Below, piece after piece: positions 1-6,730 of a DNA stretch of 8,270 nucleotides; position 1 is the stretch's first letter; each line of letters starts with the position of its first letter. The DNA lies in assembly GCA_004292985.1 (NCBI GenBank), contig RDXT01000596.1:1-8270 (forward strand). The letters are read 5' to 3'. Source of the stretch: Bacteroidota bacterium (GTDB taxonomy: Bacteria; Bacteroidota; Bacteroidia; J057). The position numbers were made by a program, and so were the translations under genes. A model generated the notes under the pieces. The model made no database searches and was not told the DNA's origin. It saw only the letters and a program-made list of their open reading frames with translations.

Positions 1-1245
1 TTTCTCCCATGCGAAGAAAGTCACTTTGCGGTGGCTCTTCTTGCGGTAGGTGGCGTCTCCTTCGTCCAGGATGTCCACTACTTCTACATCAGCCTCGTAG
101 GAATCACGTCCCATGTGGCCATATGCAGCGGTAGGAGAATATACAGGATTTTTCAGGCCCAGGCGCTCCACGATGGCGCGGGGGGTGAAGGAGAGTTTTT
201 CGCGGATGATCTCAGCGATCTGACCGTCGGAGAGGCTCACTTTGGAGCGGCCATAGGTATTTACGTTGATAGATACCGGCTCGGCAACACCGATGGCATA
301 GGCCAGCTGCACCAGGGCTTCGTCGGTGATCCCGGCGGCCACGAGGTTTTTGGCGATATGACGTGCGGCGTAGGCAGCGCTGCGGTCCACTTTGGAAGGG
401 TCTTTTCCGGAGAAAGCACCACCGCCGTGAGCACCTTTGCCCCCGTAGGTATCTACGATGATCTTACGGCCGGTGAGACCGCTGTCGCCGTGAGGACCGC
501 CGATGACAAATTTGCCGGTGGGGTTTACGTGATACACGGTGTCCTTGAGCAGGTGCGCAGGGATCACGCGGGGCACCACGATATTGATGACATCTTCGCG
601 GATGCGGTCGAGCATCTGGCGGTCGGCTTCGGCATCGGAGATACCATCACCGGGCTTCACGAAGTCATCGTGCTGGGTAGAAACCACGATCGTGTGTACG
701 CGGGCAGGTGTGCCATCTTCGTTGTACTCGATGGTCACCTGAGATTTGGCATCCGGGCGGAGGTAAGGCATTACATGCGCTTCTTCTTTGCGGATACGGG
801 ACAGCTCATGTACCAGACGGTGGGAATAAGCCAGTGCCATCGGCATGTATTCTTCCGTTTCGTTGGTAGCGTAACCGAACATCATGCCCTGGTCACCAGC
901 GCCTTGTTCTTTTTCTTCATTGCTGTCCACACCACGGGCGATGTCAGGAGACTGCTCGTGCAGAGCGGAGATAATGGCGCAGGAAACTGCGCTGAAATGG
1001 TACTCATCAGATACGTATCCTACGCGGGTAATGGTGTCGCGTACGATCTTCTGGAGATCAACATAGGCACGGGTGGTTATTTCGCCGGCCAATACCACCA
1101 GACCGGTGGTTACAAGGGTTTCACAAGCTACGCGGGAGTGCGGGTCCTGGCTGAGCATGGCGTCCAGTACCGCATCTGAAATCTGATCTGCTAATTTGTC
1201 CGGATGTCCTTCTGATACGGACTCTGAAGTGAACAGGTAAGGCAT
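1..1245 (-). CDS. metK: S-adenosylmethionine synthetase (MetK), C-terminus cut by window edge
   Basis: MetK joins ATP and L-methionine to make S-adenosylmethionine, the cell's main methyl donor, in the cytoplasm. My translation of the minus strand from the ATG at 1245-1243 begins MPYLFTSESVSEGHPDK and stays open for 415 codons to base 1. It carries the family marks: GHPDK at residues 13-17, the GAGDQGMMFGYA signature from about 115, and the glycine-rich GGGAFSGKD loop at 274-282 followed by PSKVDRSAAYAARH. The visible end, TFFAWEK, is close to the usual C-terminus, so probably only about a dozen residues are missing. The length fits the somewhat longer MetK of Bacteroidota compared with about 384 residues in E. 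coli. It is transcribed away from trmB, whose product uses SAM. There is no clear Shine-Dalgarno sequence, as is common in this phylum. A long plus-strand reading frame across it is only an antisense shadow. Identification is very secure. Confidence 0.97.
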   Translation of the reverse strand, partial: MPYLFTSESVSEGHPDKLADQISDAVLDAMLSQDPHSRVACETLVTTGLVVLAGEITTRAYVDLQKIVRDTITRVGYVSDEYHFSAVSCAIISALHEQSPDIARGVDSNEEKEQGAGDQGMMFGYATNETEEYMPMALAYSHRLVHELSRIRKEEAHVMPYLRPDAKSQVTIEYNEDGTPARVHTIVVSTQHDDFVKPGDGISDAEADRQMLDRIREDVINIVVPRVIPAHLLKDTVYHVNPTGKFVIGGPHGDSGLTGRKIIVDTYGGKGAHGGGAFSGKDPSKVDRSAAYAARHIAKNLVAAGITDEALVQLAYAIGVAEPVSINVNTYGRSKVSLSDGQIAEIIREKLSFTPRAIVERLGLKNPVYSPTAAYGHMGRDSYEADVEVVDILDEGDATYRKKSHRKVTFFAWEK

Positions 1246-1293
1246 GATTTCTGTTATTATTGTTTGGCACTACAAATTTCTGTGAACCGCCGA

Positions 1294-1319
1294 CAATATA
1301 CAATACATTCAGAGGCAAA
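1294..1319 (-). promoter_or_regulatory. weak candidate promoter for metK
   Basis: Reading the minus strand upstream of metK there is a TTTG (1319-1316), a 15-base gap, then TATATTG (1300-1294). These resemble the Bacteroidota -33 TTTG and -7 TAnnTTTG elements, but the -7 lacks one T and the spacing is shorter than the usual 17-20. It would give a leader of about 45 bases. No exact TAnnTTTG occurs on this strand in the spacer, so this is the best available guess rather than a firm call. No fold resembling a SAM riboswitch was recognised in the leader. Confidence 0.25.
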
Positions 1320-1389
1320 CGCTTACTTCGGCACGCTGAACGATCAAAATCTCCGTGCAATCCTATAGAATCCGTGGGGCAACTGTTTT

Positions 1390-1418
1390 TTGCGGAGAGC
1401 GCCAGATGTGTACCTTTG
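1390..1418 (+). promoter_or_regulatory. Bacteroidota-type promoter of trmB
   Basis: A T-run ending in TTG (1390-1392) serves as the -33 element. It is followed by 18 bases and then TACCTTTG (1411-1418), an exact match to the TAnnTTTG -7 consensus of the Bacteroidota primary sigma factor. Transcription would begin a few bases after 1418, giving a leader of roughly 25 bases before the ATG at 1450. This supports the 1450 start over the in-frame TTG at 1390, which lies inside the -33 element and so upstream of the transcript. Confidence 0.75.
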
Positions 1419-1449
1419 CAGACTTAATTACCCCATTTCCTATCATCCT

Positions 1450-2112
1450 ATGGCCCGACGCAAGACTTTCAGAAAAGAAGGTTACCTGGAATTTCCCAAC
1501 TGCTTTAACCGCGAATCGGAGGCCTCATGGCGCACATATCTTCCTGAAAACAAGCCGCTTATCCTGGAACTGGGCTGTGGAAAAGCGGATTTCAGCTATG
1601 AAATGGCTACGAAACACCCCGAGCGCAACTTTATAGGAGTGGATCTCAAGCCTGACCGCCTCTGGTATCCCGCAAAGCAGGCCTTAGACAACGGAGTAGG
1701 CAATATAGCATTTTTACACATCCACCTCAATGAGCTGCATGAAAAAATTGCGGAAGGCGAGGCAGATGAACTGTGGGTTACCTTCCCCGATCCTTTTCCC
1801 AAAAACCGGCACGCCAAGCACCGGATGATCAATACTTCTTTTCTGAAGATCTATCAGCAGGTATTGCGGCCCGGGGGTAAGGTTCACTTCAAAACAGACA
1901 ATCTGCCGCTGTTTCAGTTTGGGCTTGAGGTATTTGTCAGGGAAGGCAATATCCGCTTTCACGCCCTGAGTTTTGACCTGCATGAAGATGAGCATATCGG
2001 CGCTGATGCCAAAGTCCTTACCGCCTATGAGCGAAAATTTATGGAGATGGGGCTGAAAATCAATTATGTATGCTTTTCATTTGCGGCTCCGGCAGGGGGA
2101 GTTACTTCATAA
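1450..2112 (+). CDS. trmB: tRNA (guanine-N7-)-methyltransferase TrmB
   Basis: TrmB transfers a methyl group from SAM to N7 of guanine 46 in the variable loop of tRNAs, in the cytoplasm. The 220-residue product has the Rossmann-fold SAM site LELGCGKADF at residues 39-48, the acidic GVD at 63-65 that should contact SAM ribose, and the family signature FPDPFPKNRHAKHR at 112-125 (usually FPDPWPKKRH; the Trp is Phe here). PGGKVHFKTDN follows at 141-151, and TAYERKF near the C-terminus (191-197) is a tRNA-binding and catalytic-site motif of the family. The ATG at 1450 is preferred over an upstream in-frame TTG at 1390 because a good promoter lies between them and the basic MARRKTFRKEG start is typical. 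No Shine-Dalgarno is seen. Its last 49 bases overlap the convergent gene at 2064-2510. Length is normal for Bacteroidota TrmB. Confidence 0.95.
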   Translation: MARRKTFRKEGYLEFPNCFNRESEASWRTYLPENKPLILELGCGKADFSYEMATKHPERNFIGVDLKPDRLWYPAKQALDNGVGNIAFLHIHLNELHEKIAEGEADELWVTFPDPFPKNRHAKHRMINTSFLKIYQQVLRPGGKVHFKTDNLPLFQFGLEVFVREGNIRFHALSFDLHEDEHIGADAKVLTAYERKFMEMGLKINYVCFSFAAPAGGVTS

Positions 2113-2510
2113 ATTTCGGTATCTGAGACTTCGAGCAGGATCATTTCACAGCGTCCGCCGGCTTTTTTGAGCAGGTCGGGATAGTTGTCGAGTGAAATGG
2201 TCTGTCCGATTTCGCCGATCCATTCCAAAATCCGCTCGGGTTTTTTGTCGAAAAAGAAGTGAAACTGCACCTTACCTTCGCGGTGCGTATCGGTGGCCAT
2301 GAGGCTGATCATATTCACAGGCGCGTGAAAACGGGCCTGAAGGTATCCATTCCCATTGCGCAGGCCGCGCACCCCTTCCGGATTGACGCGTTCCCCTGCA
2401 TCGAGGCGCGATTCGGTATCCCAGGGATCATCCCACCCATGATGTTCAAGGATCAGGTGAAATATCCCAAGGTCACGCAATTGAGCAGGCGATAAATCTG
2501 TCTTACGCAT
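2064..2510 (-). CDS. uncharacterised 148-residue cytoplasmic protein
   Basis: I do not recognise this family. The product has no signal peptide or membrane segment. It opens with MRKTDLSPAQLRDLGIFHLI, a likely helical start, followed by an acidic and aromatic stretch (HHGWDDPWDTESRLDAGE, about residues 23-40). Alternating hydrophobic strands come next (YLQARFHA, MISLMATD, VQFHFFFD), then a helix around ERILEWIGEIGQTI, and a last strand, CEMILLEVSDTEIYEV. This suggests a small mixed alpha/beta domain. Support that it is real: a complete frame with good codon use, an exact TAnnTTTG -7 element 17 bases before the ATG, and the fact that both flanking genes leave room for it. It overlaps the 3' end of trmB by 49 bases tail to tail and is divergent from gyrA. 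The nearby genes do not reveal a function. It could be a lineage-specific accessory protein. Confidence 0.8.
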   Translation of the reverse strand: MRKTDLSPAQLRDLGIFHLILEHHGWDDPWDTESRLDAGERVNPEGVRGLRNGNGYLQARFHAPVNMISLMATDTHREGKVQFHFFFDKKPERILEWIGEIGQTISLDNYPDLLKKAGGRCEMILLEVSDTEIYEVTPPAGAANEKHT

Positions 2511-2527
2511 AATCTCATTCTATACTT

Positions 2528-2556
2528 CAAAAGTATCTATATCTGCTTTCGCGAAA
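2528..2556 (-). promoter_or_regulatory. promoter of the 148-residue gene with overlapping palindromes
   Basis: On the minus strand TACTTTTG (2535-2528) matches TAnnTTTG exactly and lies 17 bases before the ATG at 2510, giving a very short leader. The -33 region is T-rich (TTTTTTTC, ending near 2553) rather than a clean TTTG. Two inverted repeats sit on it: ATACTT-CAA-AAGTAT at 2522-2536 covers the -7 element, and the perfect 10-base palindrome TTTCGCGAAA at 2547-2556 covers the expected -33 side. Either could be an operator, but this is inference from symmetry alone. Confidence 0.55.
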
Positions 2557-2828
2557 AAAACCAAAAGTGCCGCCCTCCTACACCCCCGGCTGCATGAGCG
2601 GATATCGTTGCAGCCCCATTTGCTTACATCGTGCCCCGGATGGAATGAAACGCCTTCAGAAGCAAAGTAACAAATAGAATTATTTTTTGCAATATGCTGA
2701 TAAACAAATACTTATACCTTATTTTACATGTGACCTCAGGCAGGTGTACCCCGTCTGATGTATCCTGTGGGCGGGTCAGGGGGTCAAATAGTGTAAAAAA
2801 AGCCTTCATATCTACTTGCCACAAGGGG

Positions 2829-2860
2829 TTTTTATCCCTGCGAAGATTTGCGTAATTTTA
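2829..2860 (+). promoter_or_regulatory. candidate gyrA promoter
   Basis: A TTTTT run (2829-2833) lies 19 bases before TAATTTTA (2853-2860), which matches TAnnTTTG at all but the last base. Spacing and position (leader of about 40 bases before the ATG at 2907) fit a Bacteroidota promoter, but the -33 lacks its G and the -7 lacks its final G. A less likely alternative is TTG, 19 bases, TACTTATA, further upstream near 2680-2715. Confidence 0.35.
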
Positions 2861-2906
2861 CCCCGAAGAAACAACTGGTTACATACGCCCAAACAGGCGA
2901 ACACTT

Positions 2907-5366
2907 ATGGCAGAAGATAAAATCGTTATCCGGGTCATCGAAGAGGAGATGAAATCTGCGTACATAGACTACTCTATGTCCGTGATTGTGTCGAGGGCGC
3001 TACCCGATGTGCGCGACGGGTTGAAACCTGTGCACCGCCGCGTGTTGTATGGAATGTCGGAACTGGGGCTTGCCAGCAACCGCTCCCACAAAAAATCTGC
3101 AAGGATTGTCGGGGAAGTGCTGGGCAAATATCACCCTCACGGCGACTCGGCTGTGTATGAGACCATGGTCCGCATGGCTCAGGACTGGTCGCTGCGCTAT
3201 CCGCTGGTAGATGGGCAGGGCAACTTTGGCTCGATAGACGGGGACAACCCCGCTGCGATGCGTTATACGGAGGCCCGTCTCCGCCGGATCGCCGAGGAAA
3301 TGCTCTCCGACCTCGAAAAAGACACGGTTGACTTCCGCAACAACTTCGACGACTCCCTGCAGGAGCCTACGGTAATGCCCTCCAAGGTGCCCAACCTCCT
3401 GATCAATGGCGCCAGCGGCATCGCGGTCGGTATGGCCACCAACATGCCGCCCCACAACCTCAGCGAGTGCGTGGACGCGATCGTGGCGTATATAGATGAC
3501 AACACGATCGACGTGGCGGGCCTGATGAAGTATATGAAAGGCCCCGACTTCCCCACAGGCGGGATTATCTGCGGCACAGACGGTATCCGCGAGGCCTTTG
3601 AAACGGGCCGCGGACGGGTGGTGATCCGGGGAAAGGCTGATATTGAGACAGATAAGGATGGCTATGAGCAGATTATCTTCACAGAGCTGCCCTATCAGGT
3701 AAATAAAGCCACTACCCACGCCAAGATTGACCAGCTCGTTCAGGAGAAAAAAATAGAAGGCATCGCCGATGCCCGCGACGAGTCTGACCGCCAGGGTATG
3801 CGTCTGGTGATCGATGTGAAACCCGATGCCAACGGCAGGGTGGTGCTCAATCAGCTTTTCCAGCTTACGCCGCTTCAGACTGCCTTCAGTATCAATAACG
3901 TAGCCCTGGTCAATGGCCGCCCGCAGACGCTGAATCTGCGCGACATGATCCGGCACTATGTGGACCACCGCCACGAGGTAGTGGTGCGCCGCTCCCGCTA
4001 CGAACTCGAAGAAGCCCGCAAACGCGCGCACATCCTCGAAGGCCTGCTGATCGCCCTCGATCATCTGGACGAAGTGATCAGCCTGATCCGCAACTCCCGG
4101 ACGGCTGAGGCCGCCAAAGAAGGGCTGATGCAGCGCTTTGGCCTCTCCGAAATCCAGTCCAAGGCGATTCTGGACCTGCGCCTTCAGCGCCTGACAGGTC
4201 TGGAGCGCGAAAGCATCCAGCAGCAGTACCGCGAGGTGCGTGAAAAAATTGACTACCTGGAGTCCGTGCTGTCTGACGAAACAATGCGGATGGGCATTAT
4301 AAAAGAGGAGTTGCTCGAAGTCAAGAGCAAGTACGGCGATCCTCGCCGCACCGAAATCACCTACGCCGAAGGCGAAATCCGGATCGAAGATCTGATCGCC
4401 AACGACGACATGATCCTCACCATTACCAACCAGGGCTATATTAAGCGTACACCTGCCACCGATTATCAGGCTCAGGGCCGGGGCGGTACAGGGGCACGCG
4501 GAGCCGGACGCAAGGACAATGACTTTGTGGAGCACGTATTTGGCACCCGCGCCCACGACCACCTGTTGCTGTTTACGGCCAAAGGCAAATGCTTCTGGCT
4601 ACGGGTATATGAAATCCCTGTGGCAGAGCGCACCCAGCGGGGCAGAGCGATCCAGAACCTGATCAGCATTGACCGCGAAGACAGTGTAAAAGCCTATGTG
4701 GCGGTGCATACGCTCGATGATGTGGAGTTTTTGCAAAATCACTCCATTCTGATGTCCACCAAAAAAGGCCTTGTGAAAAAGACCTTCCTGGAAGAATACA
4801 GCCGTCCGAGGACCGCAGGCATCATCGCGATCACCATCAATGAAGATGATGAACTGATCGAAGCGAAGCTCACCAATGGCAAAAGTGAAGTGATTCTCGC
4901 CTCCCGCTCCGGATACGCAGTGCGTTTTCAGGAAAACCAGGTCCGCGACATGGGCCGGGGTGCGATGGGCGTAAAAGGAATTACCCTCCAGGGCGACAGT
5001 GATGCGGTGATTGGCATGGTCGTTGTGGCTGAAGAGAATCAGAACCTGCTGGTGGTCTCTGGAAAAGGATATGGCAAACAGTCGCCGATCTCTGACTACC
5101 GCCAGACCAACCGGGGCGCCAAAGGCGTTAAAACCCTCAATATCTCCGACAAAACCGGGCCGCTGATTGCGATCAAGCAGGTAGAAGGCCAGGAAGACGA
5201 AGACCTGATGATTATGACACGAAACGGTATCGCGATCCGTATGCGCGTATCAGAGATCAGCACACTGGGCCGCAATACCCAGGGCGTGCGCCTGATCAAG
5301 CTGAAAGGAAGCGATGAAATCGCATCTGTGGCACGGGTCATCGAGCAGGCCGACGATGAAGAATAA
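2907..5366 (+). CDS. gyrA: DNA gyrase subunit A
   Basis: GyrA forms the A2B2 gyrase with GyrB. It breaks and rejoins DNA to add negative supercoils using ATP. The 819-residue product starts IEEEMKSAYIDYSMSVIVSRALPDVRDGLKPVHRR, the classic winged-helix entry. HPHGDSAVYET at 76-86 is the quinolone-resistance-determining region, with Ser81 and Glu85 matching E. coli Ser83 and Asp87. The catalytic tyrosine is Tyr120 in AAMRYTEARL, preceded by Arg119. The coiled-coil and tower region spans roughly 330-500. The C-terminal DNA-wrapping pinwheel begins near 505 and contains a degenerate GyrA-box, QGRGGTG, at 523-529. Later blades repeat patterns such as GYAVRFQENQVRDMGRGAMGVKGI and GIAIRMRVSEISTLGRNTQGVRLI. 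It ends in a short acidic tail, DDEE. Having a GyrA-box-like loop and this length makes it GyrA rather than a ParC-type topoisomerase IV subunit. The start has no Shine-Dalgarno sequence. A TPR gene follows after 61 bases. Confidence 0.97.
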   Translation: MAEDKIVIRVIEEEMKSAYIDYSMSVIVSRALPDVRDGLKPVHRRVLYGMSELGLASNRSHKKSARIVGEVLGKYHPHGDSAVYETMVRMAQDWSLRYPLVDGQGNFGSIDGDNPAAMRYTEARLRRIAEEMLSDLEKDTVDFRNNFDDSLQEPTVMPSKVPNLLINGASGIAVGMATNMPPHNLSECVDAIVAYIDDNTIDVAGLMKYMKGPDFPTGGIICGTDGIREAFETGRGRVVIRGKADIETDKDGYEQIIFTELPYQVNKATTHAKIDQLVQEKKIEGIADARDESDRQGMRLVIDVKPDANGRVVLNQLFQLTPLQTAFSINNVALVNGRPQTLNLRDMIRHYVDHRHEVVVRRSRYELEEARKRAHILEGLLIALDHLDEVISLIRNSRTAEAAKEGLMQRFGLSEIQSKAILDLRLQRLTGLERESIQQQYREVREKIDYLESVLSDETMRMGIIKEELLEVKSKYGDPRRTEITYAEGEIRIEDLIANDDMILTITNQGYIKRTPATDYQAQGRGGTGARGAGRKDNDFVEHVFGTRAHDHLLLFTAKGKCFWLRVYEIPVAERTQRGRAIQNLISIDREDSVKAYVAVHTLDDVEFLQNHSILMSTKKGLVKKTFLEEYSRPRTAGIIAITINEDDELIEAKLTNGKSEVILASRSGYAVRFQENQVRDMGRGAMGVKGITLQGDSDAVIGMVVVAEENQNLLVVSGKGYGKQSPISDYRQTNRGAKGVKTLNISDKTGPLIAIKQVEGQEDEDLMIMTRNGIAIRMRVSEISTLGRNTQGVRLIKLKGSDEIASVARVIEQADDEE

Positions 5367-5427
5367 CCCCTCTTGTGGAAATTAACCTAAAATCCGATCT
5401 TATCCTTATTTTCTAACCCTCCTCTGT

Positions 5428-6684
5428 ATGATGAAGAAACTCTCTATTGTCATCCTCCTCTTGATCGCAGGAGTATGGCAACTGCATGGACAAAACAGTA
5501 AGGTAACCTCCGGCGTAATGGCACTCGACGCAAACAATGTGGGCGAGGCTATTTCAAAGCTCGAAGAAGGTATTGCCAATAAGGCGCTGTTTACCAAAAA
5601 CACCAAGCCTGTTTCCAAGGCATATTACAACCTCCACAAAGCCTATCTCCGGGTAGCCAATGCGGGTGAAGACCCAACCCTGGCAGATCTGAAAAAGAAG
5701 TATCCTGATGCGGCATGGAGATCCAAAGTCTATCTCGATTCCGCCTACAACAGTTTGGATGGTGCTGAATACAAAAAAAGGTTTGTTCTGGACAACAGCG
5801 CACAGAACCTCTGGTATGCCCTCTTTTTTGAAGGTGCCTCCCTCTTCGATGCACAGAAGCATGCCGAAGCCCTCAAGTACATCAACGCAGCCGAGGAAGT
5901 AAATCCAGACGTATTCCTGACCAGCCGTCTGCTGGGCCCGATCCACCTCGCCCTCGCTGATACTGCCAACGCGGTAACCTGGCTGGAAAAATCCATCAGC
6001 CTCTATAAAACCCGCTACATAACACCCAAGCCTGAAGAACTGGCCAAACTCCGCGAAAACGCCTCTTTTACCCAGGAGTTTAAGCAGGACTCAGGTCAGC
6101 TGAGCTATGTGTACCGCCAGCTCGCTGTGGTATATAATGCCCAGAAAACCCCTGAGAAAGCGCTTACCCTCCTTGAAGAAGGCATCGCCCTGACAGGAGA
6201 CAAAGACATCTCTACAATCGAACTGAGCATTTACCAGCAAAATCCGTCTCTTTTTGAAGGTGCTGTGAAAAAGTTTGAGGCGGCCATCGCCAAAGATCCC
6301 GCCAACAACACCATCAAGCTGGCCTACGCTTCCATGCTGGAGCGCAACAAGCAAAACGAAAAAGCGATGGAACTGTACACCCAGGTGCTGTCCACCGACA
6401 ATAGCAGCATCGAGGCCCACTATGGCCTGGGCGCAAGCTATATTAACCAGGCAGCCGCCCTGAGCGAGGAAAAAGCCAAGACCAACAATGAGAAGAAAAT
6501 TGACGAGCTGAACGAAAAAATCCTCGCGCTGCTCGACAAGGCCTATCCGCACATGAAGTTCCTGCACGAGCAGCAGCCCAATGAGCGCGAGTGGCTGAGC
6601 CAGCTGGTGGTCATCACCGGCAATACCAACCGCATGGATGAAATGGAAGCATACGGCAAGAAACTTGCCGCGATGAACAAATAA
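5428..6684 (+). CDS. exported tetratricopeptide-repeat protein (418 aa)
   Basis: The product begins with a typical signal peptide: MMKK, a hydrophobic core LSIVILLLIAGVW, then a probable cleavage site near LHG/QNSK at about residue 21-22. It should be exported to the periplasm or cell surface; no lipoprotein cysteine is present. The rest is helical with TPR-type units, clearest at about 140-190 (AEALKYINAAEEVNPD), 226-255 (YRQLAVVYNAQKTPEKALTLLEEGI) and 275-340 (FEGAVKKFEAAIAKDPANN, then NEKAMELYTQVLSTDNSSIEAHYGLGASY). A charged segment (EEKAKTNNEKKIDELNEKI, near 350) is likely coiled. TPRs are protein-binding scaffolds, so no enzyme activity is implied. Two ATGs occur in tandem (5428 and 5431) and either could be used. 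With 61 bases after gyrA and no terminator or good promoter between, co-transcription is likely. From memory, a TPR gene next to gyrA is seen in other Bacteroidota, which would point to a conserved but unexplained pairing. Confidence 0.92.
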   Translation: MMKKLSIVILLLIAGVWQLHGQNSKVTSGVMALDANNVGEAISKLEEGIANKALFTKNTKPVSKAYYNLHKAYLRVANAGEDPTLADLKKKYPDAAWRSKVYLDSAYNSLDGAEYKKRFVLDNSAQNLWYALFFEGASLFDAQKHAEALKYINAAEEVNPDVFLTSRLLGPIHLALADTANAVTWLEKSISLYKTRYITPKPEELAKLRENASFTQEFKQDSGQLSYVYRQLAVVYNAQKTPEKALTLLEEGIALTGDKDISTIELSIYQQNPSLFEGAVKKFEAAIAKDPANNTIKLAYASMLERNKQNEKAMELYTQVLSTDNSSIEAHYGLGASYINQAAALSEEKAKTNNEKKIDELNEKILALLDKAYPHMKFLHEQQPNEREWLSQLVVITGNTNRMDEMEAYGKKLAAMNK

Positions 6685-6691
6685 TCACGGG

Positions 6692-6730
6692 AACGGGAAG
6701 GCTGCCGATGGCGGTTTTCCCGTTTTTTTT
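6692..6730 (+). terminator. strong intrinsic terminator after the 418-aa TPR gene
   Basis: Bases 6692-6705 pair with 6711-6724 across a 5-base loop (CGATG). The lower stem AACGGGAA/TTCCCGTT is perfect, two G-T wobbles follow, and the upper part CTGC/GCGG closes with one more wobble. Eight T's (6723-6730) follow, two of them in the stem. This is a textbook rho-independent terminator starting 7 bases after the upstream stop codon. It works only for plus-strand transcripts, since no T-run flanks it in the other direction. Its T-run ends at the base before the next gene's ATG. Confidence 0.93.

Larger units (their letters stand above)
2511..2906. other. divergent intergenic spacer, partly AT-rich, no gene found
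   Basis: This 396-base stretch separates the leftward 148-residue gene from gyrA. The left end holds the leftward promoter described separately. About 2655-2730 is strikingly AT-rich (runs such as GAATTATTTTTTGC and ATAAACAAATACTTATACC) compared with the coding DNA on both sides. From 2735 to 2790 it turns GC-rich with clusters of C and G (ACCCCGTC, GGGCGGGTCAGGGGG). A 66-codon minus-strand frame at 2624-2824 has low-complexity, non-protein-like content and no start context, so I do not call it. The right end holds a possible gyrA promoter. No tRNA, terminator or known riboswitch was recognised. Confidence 0.6.

Noticed and set aside
31..1179. 382-codon plus-strand reading frame
   Set aside because: It is the antisense shadow of metK, whose minus-strand translation carries all family motifs. 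The frame is long because of codon bias, and its predicted protein resembles nothing.
1246..1340. SAM riboswitch in the metK leader
   Set aside because: I looked for SAM-I and SAM-II core sequences and paired regions in the minus-strand leader and found none; the leader is short and AT-rich.
1390..1449. In-frame upstream extension of trmB from TTG
   Set aside because: The TTG lies within the -33 element and the TACCTTTG -7 element falls inside the extension, so the transcript would start after it. The extra residues are not like TrmB N-termini.
2624..2824. 66-codon minus-strand frame in the gyrA upstream spacer
   Set aside because: No promoter or start context, content looks like translated non-coding DNA, and it spans the abrupt composition change.
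2811..2833. CTTG-CCA-CAAG hairpin followed by GGGTTTTT as a terminator
   Set aside because: The stem has only four pairs with a three-base loop and there is no gene upstream on this strand for it to terminate.
3000..4562. 520-codon minus-strand reading frame inside gyrA
   Set aside because: Antisense shadow of gyrA; rich in His, Val, Ala and Gly with no start context or promoter.
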